DNA of 64,000 nt, taken from SZUA-309 sp965232595. Lineage in GTDB: Bacteria > Pseudomonadota > Gammaproteobacteria > Pseudomonadales > Azotimanducaceae. The notes under the pieces were generated by a model. The model was not told where the DNA came from and searched no databases. It saw only the letters and a list, made by a program, of their open reading frames with translations. The DNA lies in assembly GCA_965232595.1 (NCBI GenBank), contig OZ246983.1, positions 1,922,001 through 1,986,000 of the forward strand. The letters run 5' to 3'. Position numbers and translations under genes: made by a program. This document shows, one piece after another, positions 57,624-64,000 of the stretch. The first letter of the stretch is position 1. Each line of letters opens with the position of its first letter.

Positions 57624-59882
57624 TCAGACCGGTTCTATCCGCGCGGGCACGGTTTTGTGCCACGGCGTGCCCACGTACTCATCCCTGAGCTCTGACGAGG
57701 TCAGCTCGTTGGGCGACGGTCCGGTCATCGTCAGGTTACCTTCGGCATCGGGATACTCGAGGCCCATGCCGTTCGGCATGGCGATGTGGCCCGGCATCAT
57801 CCGGTCCGACAGCTCCACCAGCACATCCATGCTGCCGCGACGGGTGGTGATGCGCGCCGTCGCGCCGGCACCCAGGTTCAGTCGCGCTGCGTCTTCGGGG
57901 TGCACGTGGAGGGCGCCGTCGAAGTCTTTCTTGCGCCAGTCCGGATCGCGCAGGATGGTGTTGGCGGTGTAGGCGCGGCGCTCCCCGGCCGAGAGCAGGA
58001 ACGGAAACTCGGTGTCGGTTTCCACCGGATCTTCGTCGTTCAGCGTGGTCACATCGGCAAGGAACTCATCCAGGGCCAGGTGGGCTTTGCCGCCCGGCAG
58101 TCGTTCCCAGACATCCGACCACTCTTCGTGGCAGATCACAGCGCCGCTTTCCGAGCTGATGATGTGGTCGAACAGCGCATCTCCGAGCGCCATGCCTTCC
58201 CCGCTGAGGCCGGTTGCCTCGACGATCCTGCGGTTGCCGGCAGCGAACTGATGGGCAAGCGCCCAGACAGCGGCGCTGGCGGCCATCCCTTCCGGCAGGT
58301 GCCGGCCGAGGGTGCGGTAGAGCAGGCCGGGGGCGATGGCCATGAGCGAAGGGTCTTCCGCGAGCCTGGCGAAAACCGCGGCGGTGAAGCCTTCCCGACC
58401 CTGCTCATCGAGCACGGCGTTCAGCTCGGCCTCCACACCTTCCGGCACCGCGCCCAGCGCTTCGGCCAGCCGCATGTGGATCTCTGCCTCGTCCAGGGGC
58501 CCCTCAGGTGCTGCAAACAGCGGTTTGCGGACGTGGAAGTAGTTGTCCGGAAACTCCAGCGCGAAAAAGGTGGCCTCGGCTTTTTCGTACTGCGAGGTGG
58601 CTGGCAGAACGTAGTCGGCCTGGCGGGCGGTTTCGGTCATCGCCACATCAACCACGACGCTGATCTCCAGGGCCCGCATGGCTTCCCGCCAGCGCGGGCT
58701 GTCAGCCAGGCTGTGCACCGGGTTTCCGGACTCGATGAACATGGCCCGATAACGATTCGGGTGATCGGTCAGGATCTCGTCACAGATCACGTTGCACGGC
58801 ACCAGGCCGTTGATCAGCCGGGCGCCAACCACGGGGCTCACGCCGGTTTCCTGGCCGGCTGCCAGGTTGCCGAGGCTCATGCCGGTGTAGTGCGTGCCCG
58901 GACGACCGAAGTTGCCGGTGAGCACCCAGAGCAGCCGCTGCAGGTAGCTCACCAGGGTCGAGTGGCGGTTCATCTGCACGCCCAGATCCTCCAGCACCGC
59001 CACGCCCGAGGCATTGGCGATCCGGCGGGTGACGGCGCGCAGCTCGTCTTCGGCGATGCCGGACTTTTCCGCGCAATCGGCCACGTCCACCGGCCGGAAC
59101 GCCTCAATCACCGGTTCCAGCCCTTCGGCATGCTCGGCCAACCAGGCGTGATCCAGCAGGTCCTCCTGGACCAGGGTAGCGACCATGCCGGCCAGCAGCC
59201 AGGCGTCGGCGCCGGGCTTTACGGCCAGATGGATGTCGGCCATATCCGCTGTCTCGGTTCGCTTCGGATCGATCACGATCAGCGTTCGCTCAGGATCTTT
59301 GGCGATCTCGCGAACGGTAACCCGCGCCCGCGGGATGCCGTGGGAGTGCCAGGGATTTTTGCCCAGGAAGATGGCCACTTCGGCATGCTCGAAATCGCCG
59401 TGCGGCCAGCCGCCGAACATGCGGTTGGCGACCCAGAACTCGCCGGTTTTCTCCTGGGCGAGGGCGTTGGAACGGTAGGTGGTCCCCAGCACCGACATGC
59501 TGGTTCGGGAGTAGCCGCCGCCGAGGTGGTTACCCTGACCGCCGCCGCCGTAGTAGAAGATCTTGTCACCGCCGTGCTGGTCGCGGATGGCGCCGAGCTT
59601 GGCGGCGATCTCGCTGATGGCAGTGTCCCAGTCGATGGCTTCGTAGCTGCCGTCCGGCTTGCGCCGCAGCGGCGAGAGGATTCTGTCCGCGCGGTTCTGA
59701 TAGTAGTTCAGCCGCGACGCCTTGTTGCAGAGATAACCCTTGCTGGCCGGGTGATCCTCATCGCCTCTGGTTCGGGCGATGCTCTTGCCGTCCTCTGTCA
59801 GCTGCACCTTAACGCCGCAATTGAGCGAGCAGAGTATGCAGGCGGTGGACTTCCACTCCCCGTCGGTGGGTTGCTGCGCCAT
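57624..59882 (-). CDS. Molybdopterin-dependent oxidoreductase (formate dehydrogenase/nitrate reductase-like)
   Basis: 752 residues from ATG 59882 with GGAGGAAGAG upstream. The iron-sulfur cysteines are CILCSLNC and the fourth in KGYLCNKA. The MGD sites include IFYYGGGGQGNHLGG, LGKNPWHSHG, VIDPKRTETA and VLPATSQYEKAEATFF, and the C-terminal domain has LSAGERRAYTANTI. No Tat signal, so it is cytoplasmic. The exact substrate is unknown; partner subunits are not seen nearby. Confidence 0.9.
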   Translation of the reverse strand: MAQQPTDGEWKSTACILCSLNCGVKVQLTEDGKSIARTRGDEDHPASKGYLCNKASRLNYYQNRADRILSPLRRKPDGSYEAIDWDTAISEIAAKLGAIRDQHGGDKIFYYGGGGQGNHLGGGYSRTSMSVLGTTYRSNALAQEKTGEFWVANRMFGGWPHGDFEHAEVAIFLGKNPWHSHGIPRARVTVREIAKDPERTLIVIDPKRTETADMADIHLAVKPGADAWLLAGMVATLVQEDLLDHAWLAEHAEGLEPVIEAFRPVDVADCAEKSGIAEDELRAVTRRIANASGVAVLEDLGVQMNRHSTLVSYLQRLLWVLTGNFGRPGTHYTGMSLGNLAAGQETGVSPVVGARLINGLVPCNVICDEILTDHPNRYRAMFIESGNPVHSLADSPRWREAMRALEISVVVDVAMTETARQADYVLPATSQYEKAEATFFALEFPDNYFHVRKPLFAAPEGPLDEAEIHMRLAEALGAVPEGVEAELNAVLDEQGREGFTAAVFARLAEDPSLMAIAPGLLYRTLGRHLPEGMAASAAVWALAHQFAAGNRRIVEATGLSGEGMALGDALFDHIISSESGAVICHEEWSDVWERLPGGKAHLALDEFLADVTTLNDEDPVETDTEFPFLLSAGERRAYTANTILRDPDWRKKDFDGALHVHPEDAARLNLGAGATARITTRRGSMDVLVELSDRMMPGHIAMPNGMGLEYPDAEGNLTMTGPSPNELTSSELRDEYVGTPWHKTVPARIEPV

Positions 59883-60011
59883 TGGTCTCTTCCTCCGGAT
59901 TCCTTCAGGCGCAGTTTGCCGCTGAAGCAAGGAGGACAGCAAGGGAACCCGGTCAGCGCGCCGGCTCTGCTAACCTAGGCGTTTTGCTGCTGATGAAGGG
60001 GCCTCCCTGTT

Positions 60012-60743
60012 ATGTCCGACGGGCCGAAGCATAAGAACGATATCTACGGCGATGATCTGAACGCTGCCGGTGACGGCAACCCGGCGATTCCCGCTGCGAC
60101 CGTGGTGCTGCTGAAGGATGATCCGGAACCCCGGGTGCTGATGCTGCACAAAACCTCGAAGATCGCCTTCGGCGGGATGTGGGTGTTTCCGGGTGGCCGC
60201 ATCGATCCCGAGGATCACCCGGAGGACGGTGATCTGGACGCGGCGGCCCGGAACGCCGCCGCCAGAGAAACCATGGAGGAGGCTGGCATCCCCTCGAAGC
60301 CCGAGGACTTCGTCTGGTTCTCCCACTGGACCCCGCCGCCGATCACGCCGAAGCGTTTCGCCACCTGGTTCTTCGCCGCGGCCGCGGATGGCGACGAGGT
60401 GACCATCGACGGCGGCGAGATTCAGGACCACGAGTGGTTGCAGCCTGCCCATGCGTTGGAGCGCCATGCCGCCGGCGAGATCGATCTGGCGCCGCCGACC
60501 TGGATCACGCTGCACCAGCTGTCGCTCTACGACAGCACCGCAGAGATCCTCGAGAAGCTGGCGGGCTTCGAGACCAAGGTCTACGAAACCAGAATCAGCA
60601 AAGATGCAGAGGGCATTCGCGTCGCCATGTGGGCCGGCGATGCCGGCTACGAGTCCGGCGACGGCACCGTCGCGGGCGAGCGGCACCGGCTGGTGATGAA
60701 GCCGGATGGGTTCGTGTTCGAGAATACCGTGGAGGCTTACTGA
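60012..60743 (+). CDS. Nudix hydrolase
   Basis: 243 residues. The Nudix box is extended: GGRIDPEDH, then an insert, then AARETMEEAGI, so GX5EX7REUXEEXGU is met with a longer insert as in NUDT7/NUDT19-like enzymes that cleave CoA esters. AAATVVLLKDDPEP and WVFPGGR precede it. Cytoplasmic. It could hydrolyse CoA derivatives or nucleoside diphosphates. Divergent from the molybdopterin enzyme. Confidence 0.88.
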   Translation: MSDGPKHKNDIYGDDLNAAGDGNPAIPAATVVLLKDDPEPRVLMLHKTSKIAFGGMWVFPGGRIDPEDHPEDGDLDAAARNAAARETMEEAGIPSKPEDFVWFSHWTPPPITPKRFATWFFAAAADGDEVTIDGGEIQDHEWLQPAHALERHAAGEIDLAPPTWITLHQLSLYDSTAEILEKLAGFETKVYETRISKDAEGIRVAMWAGDAGYESGDGTVAGERHRLVMKPDGFVFENTVEAY

Positions 60744-60750
60744 CCTCGAA

Positions 60751-61875
60751 TCAGAGCCGCCAGTTGTGCCCGACGGTGAGGTACACGGCGGTGTCTTCAG
60801 GGCCCCAGGCGACGTCGATGCCGAGCCGCATGCCGAGCATTCTGGCTGCCAGGTAGCGGATGCCGATACCGCCGGCAACCTGGCTGGACGCATCGCCCAG
60901 ATCGTCGAAGCTCTCTGCCGCGCGGCCGGCACCCAGGAAGCCGATCGCGCTGACCCGCGGATGGAAGTCCCAGCGCGCTTCGACCTCGCCGGTGAGCACC
61001 GCCTCGCCCTGGTAGCGCAGCACGGGAATCCCTCTCAGCTGGATGAACGGCAGGGCGAAGAACGGCGCGTTGCCGTCGATGAAATCTCCCTGGGCTCTGG
61101 CTCCCAGCACGAACTTGCCGACTTCCAGAAAGTGCAGGTAGCGGCTGTGGTACTTGCCGTAGCTGAAGTCGCCGCCAATCGCCTCATCGAAAAACAGCGC
61201 GTCGAGCTTGAACTGATTACCGTCCGATGGGGTGAACGTGGAGTCCAGGTTTTCGTACTCGAGCACCACGCCTAAGCCCGAGTCCTGGAAGTCGAGCTCC
61301 TGCGGCTCGATGCCCGGGATGTCTGCACCAAGATCGAAGGTGATGTCGAGCTTGGTGAACTGCCAGCGTGGACCGATCAGCCAGTTGCTGTTGCGGATCC
61401 TGAACAGCATCTCCTGCAGCACGAAGCCGCCGTCAGCGTTGAAGTCGAGGCCTTCGCCGCCTGGCGATCCGTAGTACTTCAGGTTGATCGACGCGAGGCC
61501 GCCGGCGCCGGTGTAGTTGATGGTGTCCTGGCGCCAGCGCCCGAGATGACCGCCGCCCGCAAACCAGCTGTCGTTGCCCGTGTAGGCTGCGGCGACGGCG
61601 GACAGGCTCGGCCGCTCGAACTCATCCGAGGCCCGGGTTTCGCTTTCCGGCCGCTTGTGAAAGAACACGCCAGCCAGGCCGAGGCCGGCATCCACCGCCG
61701 GCTCGCTGATGATGATCGGCACCGGCAGAAAGGACAGGTTGTTGTTCAGCAGGAAGCGGGAAGCATCCAGCCAGCCGTCTTCCGGGTCCTTGAGCTGTTC
61801 CCGAAAGCCGGCGGCGCTGGCCGTGCTGCCGAGCAGCAGCAGTGCCAGCGCCAACCACGTGGGTAATCGTGTCAT
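60751..61875 (-). CDS. Omp85/BamA-like outer-membrane protein
   Basis: 374 residues. Signal peptide MTRLPTWLALALLLLGS ends near ASAAG. No POTRA repeat is seen; the mature part is a beta barrel, with LRYQGEAVLTGEVEARWDF and GFLGAGRAAESF matching the D15/Omp85 surface-antigen C-terminal barrel. Probably a small outer-membrane translocon-type or export protein. It is 11 bases downstream of the neighbouring barrel gene and likely in the same transcript. Confidence 0.83.
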   Translation of the reverse strand: MTRLPTWLALALLLLGSTASAAGFREQLKDPEDGWLDASRFLLNNNLSFLPVPIIISEPAVDAGLGLAGVFFHKRPESETRASDEFERPSLSAVAAAYTGNDSWFAGGGHLGRWRQDTINYTGAGGLASINLKYYGSPGGEGLDFNADGGFVLQEMLFRIRNSNWLIGPRWQFTKLDITFDLGADIPGIEPQELDFQDSGLGVVLEYENLDSTFTPSDGNQFKLDALFFDEAIGGDFSYGKYHSRYLHFLEVGKFVLGARAQGDFIDGNAPFFALPFIQLRGIPVLRYQGEAVLTGEVEARWDFHPRVSAIGFLGAGRAAESFDDLGDASSQVAGGIGIRYLAARMLGMRLGIDVAWGPEDTAVYLTVGHNWRL

Positions 61876-61886
61876 TCAGAAACGCG

Positions 61887-62549
61887 TCAGTTGAATCTCC
61901 AGCCCAGCTCGAGCTTCCACATGTCCAGCTTCGGATCGGCGCTGTCCTGGTTGCTGTCGAGCCAGACTCGATTGACGCTGCCCTTCAGGAACATCCTGTT
62001 CTGGAAGTCGTAGCGAAGGCCCAGGCCCGCGTTCCAGGAGAAGCTGGTGTCGTTGTAGGTCGACCAGAAGTTGGCGCAGACGTAGCCCCACCACGGATCC
62101 CACCAGCAACCGGTGGAAGGCGGGCCGTCCGCAACGTTGGAGTCCACGTTGGTCCAGCCGAGGCCGAGCTGCACGTAAGGCGTGAAGTTGCCTTTCAGGA
62201 TGTTGTAGGTGCCGTTCAGCGCGCCGTTGAAGATGCTCGCCTTGTGGCTGATGGAGAAGGGATCTTCGTCATCGTCGTCCGGCACGATTACCGCCGTGTA
62301 CTTCGGCTTCACGAAGCTGGCATCGAAGCCGAGCGCCAGGTGCTCGTTGAAGTTGTAGGTGATGCCGAAGGCCCAGCCGGTGGCGCTGTTCAGATCGACG
62401 CTCGATCCGTTCTCGCCGTTGGAAGAGTCGGAGGCGGTGCCGATCAGCTGGATGGTGCCTTCCCAGTTCTGGCCGCGATCCGCGGCGGCGTTGCCTGCGA
62501 GCAACAGGGCTGCCGCGAGCAACGCGGTGACCAGTGCTTTTCCCTGCAT
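61887..62549 (-). CDS. Small outer-membrane barrel protein (OmpW/OmpA-like)
   Basis: 220 residues from ATG 62549 (MQGKALVTALLAAALLL). Signal peptide ends near GNAAADR. The mature part has eight to ten strands (WAFGITYNFNEHLALGFDAS, FTPYVQLGLGWTNV, SWNAGLGLRYDF) and a terminal aromatic pair with Asn (LGWRFN). An internal Cys-Trp-rich loop (TGCWWDPWWGYVC) is unusual. Function unknown. Confidence 0.82.
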   Translation of the reverse strand: MQGKALVTALLAAALLLAGNAAADRGQNWEGTIQLIGTASDSSNGENGSSVDLNSATGWAFGITYNFNEHLALGFDASFVKPKYTAVIVPDDDDEDPFSISHKASIFNGALNGTYNILKGNFTPYVQLGLGWTNVDSNVADGPPSTGCWWDPWWGYVCANFWSTYNDTSFSWNAGLGLRYDFQNRMFLKGSVNRVWLDSNQDSADPKLDMWKLELGWRFN

Positions 62550-62727
62550 GTCTATTCGTCCGTTGATTCGAAGTGGGGCGCAGTGTACGCGAACGCGCAC
62601 CGATTTGAAGCTGAACCAGGCCGATGTCGGACCCTGAAAAGCGCTGCCAGATCCATCCGCTCGAACGCGGTCATTGACCCCGTTCTCGAGGAAGCGTTAG
62701 GTTCGAGCAATTCAGGGGAGGGGTCCG

Positions 62728-64000
62728 ATGGCAAGACGTCACAGATCAGGCGGCCGGCTGCGCAGCGGCTCATCTAAGATCAACCGCCGGCACCTGCTGC
62801 AGGCGGCGGGTTCGGGTGCCGCGCTCGCGGCTGTGCCGGGCGCCGGGTTTGCGAGCCCGTCCCTGGGCAAGGCGACCCTGATCGTTCAAGGCGCAACCTT
62901 CCACACCATCGATCCTGCGTACACGACCGTGGAAGCCATGGCCGTGCGAGGTGATCAGATTCTGGCGCTGGGACGCGCGTCCGAGGTCGAGGCGTTGCGC
63001 GGCGCAAACACCAGGGTGATCGACGCCCGGGGCCTCACCGTCACCCCGGGCTTCATTGACGCCCACAGCCATCCGCTCATGTTCAACGAGGCGGTCAGCG
63101 TCGATGTGAACGTGCGCAGCATCAGCCAGGTGCAGACGCTGATCGCCGGTCAGGCCGACCGCACGCCGCCGGGCCGCTGGGTTCAAGCGCACATGTACGA
63201 CGACACCAAGTTTGAGGAAGGTCGGGCGCTGAATCGGGACGACATCGATATGGTGGTGCAGAGCCATCCGGTGATGGTCCGGCATCGAGGCGGACATACG
63301 GGGGTGGTGAACTCGAAGGCGTTCGAGATCGCCGGCGTCACCGATCAGACCCCGGACCCGGTTGGCGGCCGTTTCTTCCGGGAAGACGGCCGTCTGACCG
63401 GTAAGGTGGCCGAGCACGCCATGGACGTGTTTCAGGAGGTTGGCGAGTGGCCCAGGGTCGACCGGGAAACCAACCGCCAGGGTGCCAGCCTGATGTCACG
63501 GCGCATGGCGGCGACCGGGCTGACCAGCACAACGGACGCCTTCGGCTCCGACGATGCCTGGGTGGCGTACGTCGATGCGCTTGCCAGAGACGAGCTGCAT
63601 TTCCGCCTGGCCTTCATGCCCGGCGGCAGCGCACCTATCTACGAGAAGATGAAGTCCATGGGCATTCGCTCCGGATTCGGCAACGACATGCTGCGGGTAG
63701 GTGCGGTGAAGTTTGCCGCCGACGGCAGCGCTTCGGAACGGACCATGCGCATGAGCACGCCCTTCGAAGGGACGGACGACTACGGGATCCTGACCATGAA
63801 CCAGGGCCAGATCGATGCGGCGGTGGACGACGCGGTGGCGAACGGGTTCCGCATCGGCATCCACGCCAATGGCGATGTGACCATCGACATGGTGCTCAAG
63901 GCCTACGAGCGGGTGCTGGCAAACTGGCAGGGGCCGAACCCGCGATTCCGGATCGAGCACTGCTCGCTGGTGAACCCGGATCTGCTCACGCGAATCAAAG
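62728..64000 (+). CDS. Tat-exported amidohydrolase, YtcJ-like (3' end outside the window)
   Basis: Starts at ATG 62728 with GGGGAGG upstream and stays open to the window end (424 codons). A Tat-like leader (INRRHLLQAAGSGAAL) leads to GFASP. Then the metal-dependent amidohydrolase fold: LIVQGATFHTID, VTPGFIDAHSHPL (HxH metal site), RHRGGHTGVVNSKAF, VKFAADGSASERT and IHANGD, RIEHCSL. The YtcJ-type pattern suggests hydrolysis of an N-acyl amide or similar. The rest of the gene is not seen. Confidence 0.87.
   Translation, partial: MARRHRSGGRLRSGSSKINRRHLLQAAGSGAALAAVPGAGFASPSLGKATLIVQGATFHTIDPAYTTVEAMAVRGDQILALGRASEVEALRGANTRVIDARGLTVTPGFIDAHSHPLMFNEAVSVDVNVRSISQVQTLIAGQADRTPPGRWVQAHMYDDTKFEEGRALNRDDIDMVVQSHPVMVRHRGGHTGVVNSKAFEIAGVTDQTPDPVGGRFFREDGRLTGKVAEHAMDVFQEVGEWPRVDRETNRQGASLMSRRMAATGLTSTTDAFGSDDAWVAYVDALARDELHFRLAFMPGGSAPIYEKMKSMGIRSGFGNDMLRVGAVKFAADGSASERTMRMSTPFEGTDDYGILTMNQGQIDAAVDDAVANGFRIGIHANGDVTIDMVLKAYERVLANWQGPNPRFRIEHCSLVNPDLLTRIK

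Noticed and set aside
57786..59978. 730-codon plus-strand open frame opposite the molybdopterin oxidoreductase
   Set aside because: Same reason: the minus strand has all the iron-sulfur and molybdopterin motifs, and the plus strand reads as low-information shadow.

Overview
The window is about 64 kb of high-GC, gene-dense bacterial chromosome. Outer-membrane barrels, lipoproteins, Tat signals, an Mla-type lipid transporter, a GbsR-type regulator and a DUF6502/DUF5666 pair point to a Gram-negative proteobacterium, most likely a free-living, perhaps marine, gammaproteobacterium. That placement is inference: there is no rRNA in the window. I see no rRNA, tRNA, CRISPR array, insertion sequence or phage gene. 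Both ends cut through genes.

Layout. 1-3.7 kb: DUF6502, DUF5666 and an EAL phosphodiesterase with a dead GGDEF. 3.9-5.3 kb: Crp/Fnr regulator plus membrane protein. 5.5-9.6 kb: a small HExxE protein and a 1195-residue DyP peroxidase-cytochrome P450 fusion. 9.6-18.1 kb: a cyclase/ATPase/TPR signalling protein, an exported protein, a Tat-exported PLP enzyme, a uracil-DNA glycosylase-like protein and an M3 peptidase. 18.3-26.0 kb: von Willebrand protein, FAD oxidoreductase, outer-membrane barrel, alpha/beta hydrolase, Baeyer-Villiger monooxygenase and an ion channel with an unusual filter. 26.1-29.5 kb: an Mla/MCE lipid ABC transporter operon.

29.5-40.2 kb is the most unusual region. An ECF sigma factor, a membrane anti-sigma factor, two subtilases and an exported protein form an operon with four overlapping gene junctions. 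Next to it is a cluster for a CsgG-like outer-membrane channel, two small exported proteins and an Asp/Ser/Thr-rich secreted protein with 30-residue tandem repeats. I found the same promoter-like motif (GAACC, 17-18 bases, then TTAC(T/C)CA-like) in front of the sigma operon, the repeat-protein gene and a 55-residue small gene. This suggests one regulon that makes, exports and proteolytically controls a secreted fibre or surface layer. The periplasmic part of the anti-sigma factor resembles a subtilase propeptide, while the first subtilase lacks one, which suggests a protease-sensing circuit.

40.2-64 kb is mainly catabolic and envelope genes: 2-oxoglutarate oxygenase, a glutathione transferase whose active-site cysteine codon is UGA (selenocysteine candidate), amidase-MFS-esterase-PhyH oxygenase cluster, BTAD/TPR regulator, class A beta-lactamase-like hydrolase, nitroreductase, a GbsR-type regulator with a 22-bp palindrome, carotenoid oxygenase, racemase, methyltransferase, TerB, molybdopterin oxidoreductase, Nudix hydrolase, two barrels and an amidohydrolase running off the right end. 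The mix of oxygenases, esterases and a BVMO suggests an aerobic degrader of lipids, terpenoids or hydrocarbons.
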